From: a virus
DNA: 54,077 nt
Strand: one strand, 5' to 3'
IMG/VR virus record: IMGVR_UViG_3300046095_000185
Span: 1 to 54,077 of that record
Under the pieces are notes generated by a model. The model was not told the DNA's origin and searched no databases. It was given only the letters and a program-made list of their open reading frames with translations. A program made the translations under genes and the position numbers. Shown one piece after another: positions 47,596 to 53,859 of the stretch (within the stretch, counting starts at the first letter, position 1; each line of letters opens with the position of its first letter).

Positions 47596-47609
47596 AAACA
47601 TAGTTGCAA

Positions 47610-47762
47610 ATGCTAACAAAGGAGATAATAGATCAGTTTTACAAAGACGTGGAAGCCCTGGGCCTGGAACACCCTGTGGCCGCCCTTCAGGGCGACCGGT
47701 ACGCTAATAAAAGATTTAAGATCGCAAAGCCGGGATGGAGGGATTTGAAGGAGAGGGGTTGA
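47610..47762 (+). CDS. First early small protein
   Basis: 50 residues, ATG 47610 to TGA 47762, the first rightward gene after the control region. Starts MLTKEIIDQFYKDVEALGLE, helical and charged, with a basic C-terminus (KPGWRDLKERG). No family is recognised. Its position suggests an immediate early protein. Confidence 0.65.
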   Translation: MLTKEIIDQFYKDVEALGLEHPVAALQGDRYANKRFKIAKPGWRDLKERG

Positions 47763-47797
47763 TGGCGGTCAAGAAGTTTGGGAGTGTTGTAAAATGA

Positions 47798-47828
47798 TTT
47801 GCAATTATAGTTATTAGTCGTATGTTTG
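47798..47828 (+). promoter_or_regulatory. Rightward promoter upstream of the 47847 gene
   Basis: TTTG at 47798-47801, 19 bases, TATGTTTG at 47821-47828: a full match to the Bacteroidota promoter pattern. The expected start, near 47835, is 12 bases before the ATG at 47847, which supports that start over one at 47826. Confidence 0.75.
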
Positions 47829-47846
47829 TGGAACAAAAGCAAACAG

Positions 47847-48140
47847 ATGACACTCTCCGATAAAATATTGCAAGCGTTAAAAGAGGCAGACAAATACCCT
47901 TCTCAATATTTTACAGCGGAAGATCGCAATGGCGTTACCTGCAAGATAAGGGTGAGCAATCACTCCGCTAATCGGCAAAATAATGGCGACACAAAGACGC
48001 TGTCATTTGTTACAGCCACCCAAATGACCCAAGGGGGCAAGAAAATGACAAACGAATGGGTTGTTGATCTTGAAAACGAACTGACTGACACCTTTCAGAC
48101 AATCGAGGAAGTTCTCGATTGGGAGGATATTGATAATTAA
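47847..48140 (+). CDS. Early hypothetical protein
   Basis: 97 residues from ATG 47847. Starts MTLSDKILQALKEADKYPSQYF, with a beta-like middle containing SFVTATQMTQGGKKMTNEWVVDLENELTDTF and an acidic end (LDWEDIDN). The promoter at 47798-47828 supports the start. The function is unknown; it is among the first genes expressed. Confidence 0.7.
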   Translation: MTLSDKILQALKEADKYPSQYFTAEDRNGVTCKIRVSNHSANRQNNGDTKTLSFVTATQMTQGGKKMTNEWVVDLENELTDTFQTIEEVLDWEDIDN

Positions 48141-48146
48141 TTACTT

Positions 48147-48470
48147 ATGCAAAAACGAAACAAACCAGGCGGCGGCCGGCCGGTTAAAGGCTGGCCCCCG
48201 GACAAGATTAAGCTGCTTAAAAAGCTCTACCCGGTTACCGACAACGAAACAGTTGCCACTGTTCTGAAAGTGTCCGTATCGGCCCTACGTAATGCCGCGA
48301 ACCGGTTCGGGGTGAAGAAACAAGGGTGGACTGAGCAGGATATCCAGATCCTGAAAGACAACTTTCACCTGTCGTATCAAAAGATCGCGGATAAGATCGG
48401 GAAAACTAAGTGGCAGGTACGGAATAAGGCAGTGGAGATGAAATTGATCCCGGTCAAGAACTCAGAATAA
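48147..48470 (+). CDS. Early DNA-binding protein with two HTH units
   Basis: 107 residues. Gly/Arg-rich start, then two similar HTH stretches: NETVATVLKVSVSALRNAANRFGV (about 33-56) and SYQKIADKIGKTKWQVRNKAVEMKL (about 77-101). Duplicated HTH units of this type are found in regulators that read long or repeated DNA sites. It likely regulates early-to-middle transcription. It follows the previous gene by 6 bases. Confidence 0.72.
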   Translation: MQKRNKPGGGRPVKGWPPDKIKLLKKLYPVTDNETVATVLKVSVSALRNAANRFGVKKQGWTEQDIQILKDNFHLSYQKIADKIGKTKWQVRNKAVEMKLIPVKNSE

Positions 48471-48483
48471 TCTTGCAGATTGT

Positions 48484-48514
48484 TTTGTTATTATTGCAAT
48501 GTGTATTATATTTG
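48484..48514 (+). promoter_or_regulatory. Rightward promoter upstream of the 48559 gene
   Basis: TTTG at 48484-48487, 19 bases, TATATTTG at 48507-48514, another exact match, in the 88-base gap after the HTH gene. The predicted start is near 48521, with a 38-base leader to the ATG at 48559. Confidence 0.75.
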
Positions 48515-48558
48515 TTTCACCAAAGGCAATGAAGCTGGCGGGTTAAAAACTTCTAACA

Positions 48559-48816
48559 ATGTCAAAAAAAATCTACACCATCGATACAAACAAGACCATA
48601 ATCATTCCAAATACAATCGAAGATAGCAAGGGTAACACCTTACAGGTTGAACAAAAGACTTGGGAAAAGGAAGGTAAGAAGCGCGTTTACATTTCAGTAA
48701 TGTTCGCACGTAGCGGTAAAGTAAATTGCGGTTATGTAGATCTCGTTACCGGTGCAATCGGACTTAAGAGCAGCCCGGCATGGATTGCACAGGAAGTAAA
48801 AGCTAATATTGCCTAA
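48559..48816 (+). CDS. Early hypothetical protein
   Basis: 85 residues, beta-rich (KIYTIDTNKTIIIPNTIEDSKGNTLQVEQ) with KRVYISVMFARSGKVNCGYVDLVTGAIGL in the second half. It has its own upstream promoter. No family is recognised. Confidence 0.68.
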   Translation: MSKKIYTIDTNKTIIIPNTIEDSKGNTLQVEQKTWEKEGKKRVYISVMFARSGKVNCGYVDLVTGAIGLKSSPAWIAQEVKANIA

Positions 48817-48838
48817 GTATAATCTAAAACTTCGAAAC

Positions 48839-49135
48839 ATGAAAACACAATGGAACAAATTCACCGGCGAATGGGAGCCAGTATTGCAGGAGTGCTTTAC
48901 CGGACCAGAAGAATTTATAAATCAGGTAGCCGTGGGGGACCGGCTGCCTATCTCAGACCAAAAGGCGAACGCCCTGAAACGGACTGGCAAGGAAAGCCGT
49001 AATCCTGCCCCCGTATCGGGACAGGCATACAGGACGGAGCAGATCAGGTTGGAAGCGGAAGGTAAAAGCTATTTGGCAGATTTGCTGTTTTACCCAACCG
49101 GCCTGATCGAGATCCAGCGAGGATCAGACCTCTAG
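48839..49135 (+). CDS. Early hypothetical protein
   Basis: 98 residues from ATG 48839 (upstream open frame lacks a standard start). MKTQWNKFTGEWEPVLQECF...; the second half has basic and acidic patches and an ARG-like turn (QRGSDL). A 91-base gap follows with a GCCGG-GCAA-CCGGC hairpin. Confidence 0.65.
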   Translation: MKTQWNKFTGEWEPVLQECFTGPEEFINQVAVGDRLPISDQKANALKRTGKESRNPAPVSGQAYRTEQIRLEAEGKSYLADLLFYPTGLIEIQRGSDL

Positions 49136-49170
49136 CTTTTCCGCGCCCTGCGCAAATTTAATCGCACCAG

Positions 49171-49184
49171 GCCGGGCAACCGGC
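49171..49184 (+). ncRNA. Short hairpin with GCAA tetraloop
   Basis: GCCGG-GCAA-CCGGC, a perfect 5-bp stem capped by a GNRA loop, in the gap before the 49227 gene. GNRA loops commonly dock into RNA receptors or protect RNA ends; there is no T run, so it is not an obvious terminator. Confidence 0.55.
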
Positions 49185-49226
49185 TTAGGAATTAACTAAA
49201 CCCCGCAAGGGCACAAAACAACTCAT

Positions 49227-49403
49227 ATGGGTACAATTATTTTAAATACTCCTGATTATTTTCAAGAGCATTTACCATTTGAAAAATGGAACTACCATTA
49301 TGAAGCTCGTCGTAATTATGGTACTGCTGAACGTCCAAACTGGCAGACGATAGCGTATGGAAAATCAGAAAAAGAAGTGAAGGACAAATTAACGAACAAC
49401 TAA
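49227..49403 (+). CDS. Early small protein
   Basis: 58 residues, ATG 49227 to TAA 49403. Aromatic-rich (DYFQEHLPFEKWNYHYEA) with a Lys-rich C-terminus. It lies in the small-gene row whose members are preceded by stem-loops. The function is unknown. Confidence 0.68.
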   Translation: MGTIILNTPDYFQEHLPFEKWNYHYEARRNYGTAERPNWQTIAYGKSEKEVKDKLTNN

Positions 49404-49411
49404 AACCGCCA

Positions 49412-49428
49412 CCCGGACGGGAGCCGGG
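49412..49428 (+). promoter_or_regulatory. Leader stem-loop 1 (before the 49435 gene)
   Basis: CCCGG-ACGGGAG-CCGGG, 6 bases before the ATG at 49435, followed by GGAAAGT. It shares the loop core ACGG, the CCGG-type stem and the A-rich spacer with leaders 2 and 3 and, like them, starts after TAAA(A)CCGCC. Confidence 0.6.
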
Positions 49429-49434
49429 GAAAGT

Positions 49435-49701
49435 ATGAATCTATATAATTTACCAACCTCTGTATGGCAGTTATTCAATGAGGCGCAGCCTGAATACAGG
49501 ATGGATACTGATACGGAAATGGATAACAAACAGGCTATGCAGGAGTTTCTTTACAAGATCGGCGCAGCCTCGGAAAACATTGTCAGTGATGATGGCACAC
49601 AGGTTACATTAATGCATGGTCAATTCCCGCACCAGCTTATTATAGACTGCGGTGGATTGGGGGATTGCTATTCACATAAGTTCACTGTCTCCGAAAACTA
49701 A
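49435..49701 (+). CDS. Early hypothetical protein
   Basis: 88 residues, acidic (YRMDTDTEMDNKQAMQEFLYKI), with a beta segment containing GTQVTLMHGQFPHQLIIDCGGLGDCY. No family is recognised. It is preceded by stem-loop 1. Confidence 0.68.
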   Translation: MNLYNLPTSVWQLFNEAQPEYRMDTDTEMDNKQAMQEFLYKIGAASENIVSDDGTQVTLMHGQFPHQLIIDCGGLGDCYSHKFTVSEN

Positions 49702-49712
49702 CTAAACCCGCC

Positions 49713-49729
49713 CCGGCTACGGTGACCGG
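49713..49729 (+). promoter_or_regulatory. Leader stem-loop 2 (before the 49737 gene)
   Basis: CCGG-CTACGGTGA-CCGG, 7 bases before the ATG at 49737, followed by CTGAAAT. The loop contains ACGGTGA, close to ACGGTAA in leader 3 and ACGGGAG in leader 1. Confidence 0.6.
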
Positions 49730-49736
49730 CTGAAAT

Positions 49737-49970
49737 ATGACTACTGAGGAAAAGCTGTTACGGTTACCCGTTGCCTTCGACTGGGTTGAATATAAGGGTG
49801 AGACTGTTTTTGTTGGAGTGAACTTTCACGAAACGGAAAGGGTTGGCAGGCCCATGATTGATATTTTCTATTGCGCAACACAGGCGCTTAATCACAATGT
49901 TTTGAAAACCGTTCAATGGGATAAGGCTAAATTCAAGCCTTCGCGATTAGCTTTAACTTGGAAACTTTAA
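49737..49970 (+). CDS. Early hypothetical protein
   Basis: 77 residues with an acidic helical start (TTEEKLLRLPVAFDWVEYKGE), a beta-type middle (VGVNFHETERVGRPMIDIFYC) and a basic C-terminus. The function is unknown. It is preceded by stem-loop 2. Confidence 0.68.
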   Translation: MTTEEKLLRLPVAFDWVEYKGETVFVGVNFHETERVGRPMIDIFYCATQALNHNVLKTVQWDKAKFKPSRLALTWKL

Positions 49971-49977
49971 AACCGCC

Positions 49978-49996
49978 CGCCGCGACGGTAACGGCG
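49978..49996 (+). promoter_or_regulatory. Leader stem-loop 3 (before the 50004 gene)
   Basis: CGCCG-CGACGGTAA-CGGCG, a 5-bp stem with a 9-base loop, 7 bases before the ATG at 50004, followed by TAAAGGG. It carries the same loop core as leaders 1 and 2. Confidence 0.6.
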
Positions 49997-50003
49997 TAAA
50001 GGG

Positions 50004-50165
50004 ATGAGTAAGTGCAAGTACTGCGATAAAGAACCCGCAGTAGAAAGGACGGACCTAAAATGTAACCCGGTATTGTGCGATGATTGCTATAACGAGTACG
50101 AAGACCGTTCCGGCGATTGTTCGCTGGCTTGCTGCATAAGTCATGACTGCGACGGGAGTTGCTGA
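50004..50165 (+). CDS. Cys-rich zinc-finger-like small protein
   Basis: 53 residues, ATG 50004 to TGA 50165. Ten Cys residues in CKYC, CNPVLCDDC, CSLACC and CDGSC arrangements, consistent with one or two zinc-binding knuckles. It is in the early row, preceded by stem-loop 3. The function is unknown; a nucleic-acid or protein-binding early factor is plausible. Confidence 0.7.
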   Translation: MSKCKYCDKEPAVERTDLKCNPVLCDDCYNEYEDRSGDCSLACCISHDCDGSC

Positions 50166-50234
50166 AAAATCCGCTTCCGGTTTCCCGTAAGTTTCTATTA
50201 GCACCCACCACTACCTTTACTGAAACTTTAATCA

Positions 50235-50459
50235 ATGGGCAAAAAATTAACGAAAATGACATGGGATGATGTTCAGAAAGAAATGAGCATCGCAGGTAGC
50301 CCACAAAAAATAGCAGACTTTGGACGAAACATTGAAGAGCTGATAACATCTACTTTAGACCCAACAAACCGTGCCGAGCTTACAAACGTAGAGTTCATGC
50401 TACAGCGGATGACGGCTGAGGTGAGGTTGTGGCAGAGGATGTATGATAAATCGCATTAA
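50235..50459 (+). CDS. Last early small protein
   Basis: 74 residues, helical (DDVQKEMSIAGSPQKIADFGRNIEELITSTLDPTNRAELTNVEF), basic at the start and end. It is the last rightward gene, convergent with the G8/PA14 gene. Its 69-base upstream gap holds a degraded form of the leader stem-loop (CCGC..CCGG..CCCG). The function is unknown. Confidence 0.65.
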   Translation: MGKKLTKMTWDDVQKEMSIAGSPQKIADFGRNIEELITSTLDPTNRAELTNVEFMLQRMTAEVRLWQRMYDKSH

Positions 50460-50462
50460 ATA

Positions 50463-50484
50463 AGCCCCCACTTTCGCAGGGGCT
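50463..50484. terminator. Hairpin between convergent early and late genes
   Basis: AGCCCC / GGGGCT, 6-bp stem with a 10-base loop just after the stop of the 50235 gene. A weak T run is seen on neither side, but the place, between two converging transcripts, fits a bidirectional terminator. Confidence 0.55.
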
Positions 50485-50514
50485 CCCCGAACCCATATGT
50501 CATGAAAATAAAAA

Positions 50515-52701
50515 CTATTTAACGCTCACCGTCACATCATCTGTCCCTGTGCTTCCCTTATCATCGGTCACCGTCAGACGGAAAATATTCTCACCTTTAC
50601 TCAGCCCTGTTACCTTCGTAGTCGCCTCGGTAGGGCTTACAGTTACCGCTATTAATCCACCGACTTGCTCCCATTTGTAAGTAAGTTGGCCACCTTCGGG
50701 ATCTGTACCAGAACCGGTCAATATCGTTGTTATCTCAATATTCTGATCTATCCCTGCATCTGCAACTGGCGCTTTGTTAGGTACCGGATCAGGCGGCTTA
50801 ACGTCGAGCGGGTAAAGCTGCGACATCGGGATGAACTCGCGTTTAAGGCTGGCAGATGACCATTCCAGCGTACAGCCTGAGCGATCATCGGAGTTGAAGA
50901 ACTCTAATTTTATGTCGTATAACTTACCAGCTTCTGAGGTAGTCATAGTGCGTTTGATTTCGCCAGGATACCTTTCTTCCCAACTGTCGATTAATAGGAT
51001 GCCATTTACCCACAACCGGACCCCGCCACCTGATTTACAATAAAAAGTATACGATTCACTATACTGCGGCTGTATCTTCCCTATCCACCTGGCCGCAAAA
51101 CTCGTAGGTACCTTATAGTGCGGGCCCGGATGCGTGAGGTCGAACAGGTTGATGTTTGGTTCAACTCTCGATAGTAACAATGTCTTGAAATCAGGCGTGA
51201 AGTATTCGGCTAATAGACCGGTACCGGTGCCCCAGGCAGAAGGGGCGAATATGGCTATTGCCGTACTGCCGGTCTTTGTAATCTTCCATGCCGCTTGCCC
51301 TTCCTGTATGCGAATGAACTCGCCGGACAGTGCCGCCTTACTTACAATTACCTGGCTGTTCGTAATTCCGCAATCTACCACATCGACATTCTTTTTACCC
51401 GCCCCAGGATTCTGGTTAAGTATCGCAGCCTTTTTGTAGTTAATGAATTTGCAATTTCGAAACAGTATCGGCGCCGCCCCGGTAAGTGGCCCTTCATTGA
51501 TGATCACGCAATAGTCGCCGCCATCGGCATCAAATGTCACGCCTTCAAATCGGATCCGATTGGTAGTGGCGCTGGCTGCCCTTATATCCACATAGCCGCC
51601 CTTATAGTATCCGCCAACCCGGCAATAATCGTTCTGGTATGCACCATGAAATGTCGGATGTTGACAATTGATCGAGGTAGTATTTCTATTAATATGATGG
51701 TGCAAGTTATTTTGCCACACCTGTTCGGTAGACGGGCAATTTACGCCGGTATTGTTTTCGAATATCCAGGTATCTTCTAACTGCTTCGTGTTGTCCGCAT
51801 CGTCACGAAGTTCCGGCCAGATGTACCCACCGGCACTACGCGGATCTCCGGACGTTCCGATCACTACGTTTCCCCTGCAGATATTCCCATCGCCCGATCC
51901 CAGCACGAACCCGCCGGCGCCGAACGTGGGCGCGTCATCTGAGTCCTGGTCCATTGCCCTGGGTACATAGTTTACTTTTACGACCAGGTTATTCTCCAAT
52001 ACAAGATCATGCGTCCGGTGCCCGAAGTCGTACCAGAACGGCGTTTCAATTACATTGTATACTATGTTATTTCGGAAGGTAATTCCATGCGATCCATGCG
52101 GAACAAAGCAGTGATTATTACAATCGCGGGCGATACAGCCTTCGACAATACTTCCGCGACTACCTTCATCGCAGTGATGGAAGTGAACGGCGTACCGACC
52201 GGTGACGAGTTCTTTCACGCCGTCGCCATCACGGTCTTTGCGGGGACCGAGATAGCGAAAGCCTACATATTTAATAGACTGCGGTTTAGATGACTTTATA
52301 AAGATGTGACTTTGCCCCGTTGCCGTCCCTTCGATGTTCATGTTGCTACCGATGGATGCCGCGAAACTTTCCATGGCTGCATAATCAGTGCCGTATTGTT
52401 TCCAGTCGTGCTTGATACTGCTTTCCAGGTCGAGTTGCCCGGCGTTCATACACCACAATCCTATATCCGTATCCAGCACTGTATCCCCGCTGCCAACGAA
52501 TTTATTTTCATCGATGTTTATAAAGCGGATGGTATGTTTAACGTCCGGGTTCGGTTTGCTTATCAGCTTACCGGTAACGATAATATTCTTGGTCGTGGTA
52601 ATTGTGACGTTCTTCGTTGGATCGAGAGTGAGAGTGCCTTCGACTTCGAGGATCTCGGTGAGGTCGAGATCGGTGGTGAGGGTCTGAGTTGAGATTTTCA
52701 T
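50515..52701 (-). CDS. G8 / beta-helix / PA14 / PKD multidomain protein
   Basis: 728 residues, no signal peptide. Residues about 1-110 resemble a G8 domain (EVEGTLTLDPTKNVTITTTKNIIVTGKLISK..., with spaced glycines). Residues about 110-470 are a right-handed beta-helix with His-rich turns (YAVHFHHCDEGS, VPHGSHGITFRNNIVYNV, WYDFGHRTHDLVLENNL). Residues about 480-630 form a PA14 domain (GLLAEYFTPDFKTLLLSR...YTFYCKSGGGVRLWVNGILLIDSWEE), and about 645-728 a PKD/REJ-like domain (ADAGIDQNIEI...YKWEQVGG...TDDKGSTGTDDVTVSV). G8 with a beta-helix occurs in hyaluronan-active CEMIP/TMEM2-type proteins, so a polysaccharide-binding or -cutting role is likely. It is the last gene of the lysis/late unit. Confidence 0.78.
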   Translation of the reverse strand: MKISTQTLTTDLDLTEILEVEGTLTLDPTKNVTITTTKNIIVTGKLISKPNPDVKHTIRFINIDENKFVGSGDTVLDTDIGLWCMNAGQLDLESSIKHDWKQYGTDYAAMESFAASIGSNMNIEGTATGQSHIFIKSSKPQSIKYVGFRYLGPRKDRDGDGVKELVTGRYAVHFHHCDEGSRGSIVEGCIARDCNNHCFVPHGSHGITFRNNIVYNVIETPFWYDFGHRTHDLVLENNLVVKVNYVPRAMDQDSDDAPTFGAGGFVLGSGDGNICRGNVVIGTSGDPRSAGGYIWPELRDDADNTKQLEDTWIFENNTGVNCPSTEQVWQNNLHHHINRNTTSINCQHPTFHGAYQNDYCRVGGYYKGGYVDIRAASATTNRIRFEGVTFDADGGDYCVIINEGPLTGAAPILFRNCKFINYKKAAILNQNPGAGKKNVDVVDCGITNSQVIVSKAALSGEFIRIQEGQAAWKITKTGSTAIAIFAPSAWGTGTGLLAEYFTPDFKTLLLSRVEPNINLFDLTHPGPHYKVPTSFAARWIGKIQPQYSESYTFYCKSGGGVRLWVNGILLIDSWEERYPGEIKRTMTTSEAGKLYDIKLEFFNSDDRSGCTLEWSSASLKREFIPMSQLYPLDVKPPDPVPNKAPVADAGIDQNIEITTILTGSGTDPEGGQLTYKWEQVGGLIAVTVSPTEATTKVTGLSKGENIFRLTVTDDKGSTGTDDVTVSVK

Positions 52702-52702
52702 G

Positions 52703-53119
52703 TTATAGTTGTATAGTTTTCAGCCATGTTTTTACATCGAAAGAGGGACATGCTTTGGTAACGCCGGGGAAATCCCGGTGACCGCATATGATAGCATCGG
52801 GAAACATTGCATGGTATTTCTTCAATAAAACGATTTGAGTTGCCTTTTGCGCGTCCGTTCGGTTATCAATTGCATTGCCCTTTTTATCCACGCCGCCAAT
52901 ATAGCTTATGTGAATGCTATGTGCGTTGTGGCCCTGTACGCCGTTGCTCACTTCCTCAATTGGGAGTAAATTAACAATTGTACCATCCGGAACTATTATG
53001 TGATGATAGCCGGGCGACTTCCATTTCTTTACGTCTTTCCAATATCGCTGAATGCTGGCGACCTGTGCGTTCTGTGGCGTTGCCGTGCAGTGTAGGACGA
53101 TGTGTGTAATGTTCCTCAT
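52703..53119 (-). CDS. Endolysin: N-acetylmuramoyl-L-alanine amidase (T7 lysozyme type)
   Basis: 138 residues of the amidase 2/PGRP fold. Zinc ligands by analogy: His10 (ITHIVLHCTA), His114 (ICGHRDFPG) and Cys124 (ACPSFDV); Tyr38 and Lys122 align with the catalytic Tyr and Lys of T7 lysozyme. It cuts the amide between peptidoglycan sugar and peptide to release progeny. No signal sequence is present, so it relies on the holin. It overlaps the next gene by ATGA. Confidence 0.92.
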   Translation of the reverse strand: MRNITHIVLHCTATPQNAQVASIQRYWKDVKKWKSPGYHHIIVPDGTIVNLLPIEEVSNGVQGHNAHSIHISYIGGVDKKGNAIDNRTDAQKATQIVLLKKYHAMFPDAIICGHRDFPGVTKACPSFDVKTWLKTIQL

Positions 53120-53514
53120 ATAAATATTTTAACGATTAAACAAATCACCCACACCGCCCCGTACACGAACAGTGGAGCCCGGCCATTATAGCCAAATACC
53201 CGGATTTCTTGCCGGTCGAGCCAGGCCTTCGGGGGATTGGCCAGGGAAACGTAATCCCATTTTAAGCCGCGCCTTTTGTTAAGCGCCACATCAAACGACC
53301 ATTGCCGGTTGCAAAAAGCCGACACGCAAAAAAGGGTAATTACCCAAACGTTCCAGCGGGCAAGCCAGCACAGCACTGCACAAAAAAGGGTATATGTCCC
53401 GAAGTTTATGCCGTGGGCAATGGTCTTATTCTTCAATATCCGGTACGCATCAATGCGGGAGTTGATGAGATTGAACCCGGCCAGTGCTGCCTGGGCGAGT
53501 AGGTAGGTGATCAT
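53116..53514 (-). CDS. Membrane protein in the lysis block
   Basis: 132 residues with hydrophobic segments at about 1-18, 34-52, 53-70 and 115-132. Between the second pair and the end is a basic stretch (ALNKRRGLKWDYVSL). It is coupled to the amidase (downstream) and the next membrane protein (upstream) by ATGA overlaps, suggesting a lysis-related role such as holin partner or regulator. No family is recognised. Confidence 0.6.
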   Translation of the reverse strand: MITYLLAQAALAGFNLINSRIDAYRILKNKTIAHGINFGTYTLFCAVLCWLARWNVWVITLFCVSAFCNRQWSFDVALNKRRGLKWDYVSLANPPKAWLDRQEIRVFGYNGRAPLFVYGAVWVICLIVKIFI

Positions 53515-53789
53515 GTGTTAGATGCTATCGTGATGAATATATTTATCACTAATCCCACTCCCGCCCAGCCCCAGAAAGGATTTATAAATCCGTTTTCTGC
53601 AACTTTTTCTTTTGCGGTGGACAGGCCTACGAAAATTGCAGCGGCCAGCAGCGGCCAAACAGGGGTTAATATCCAGGGCCAAAACTTTCCGTGCTGATCA
53701 ATGTAATCCAGAAACCAAACGTTCCATAATAGAATTGGAGGTATCAATAATACGATGGCAGAGATTGCCCATTTAATGAATGTGTTCAT
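53511..53789 (-). CDS. Membrane protein in the lysis block, three segments
   Basis: 92 residues with predicted membrane segments at about 7-27, 39-58 and 68-88, which is class I holin-like topology. It could be the real holin in place of 543-785 or 742-972. It overlaps the next gene by ATGA, and a 70-base gap with two repeated elements lies upstream. Confidence 0.6.
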   Translation of the reverse strand: MNTFIKWAISAIVLLIPPILLWNVWFLDYIDQHGKFWPWILTPVWPLLAAAIFVGLSTAKEKVAENGFINPFWGWAGVGLVINIFITIASNT

Positions 53790-53859
53790 AAAATATATTT
53801 TTGTTATTGAATTTGATACAACTTTTAAGAAATTATTTGTACAACTTTTTAGGAATATT
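53790..53859. repeat. Short tandem elements upstream of the 53511 gene
   Basis: Two copies of TTTG-(A)TACAACTTTTWAGRAA lie about 28 bases apart in a 70-base AT-rich gap in the otherwise tightly packed lysis block. They may bind a late regulator or sigma factor; no standard promoter is seen here. Confidence 0.45.

Larger units (their letters stand above)
47527..47599. promoter_or_regulatory. Operator-like array of TTGAAAC sites in the divergent control region
   Basis: Sites: TCGAAAC at 47527-47533 and TTGAAAC at 47549, 47569, 47580 and 47593, with start-to-start spacings of 22, 20, 11 and 13 bases, near one or two helical turns. They overlap both the leftward promoter of the HTH gene and the -7 element of the rightward early promoter. 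A protein bound here could control both directions. The binding protein is presumably the HTH repressor. Confidence 0.7.

Noticed and set aside
47687-47893. 68-residue leftward frame antisense to the early genes
   Set aside because: Lies opposite two likely early genes and a strong promoter; Ser/Leu/His-rich antisense composition.
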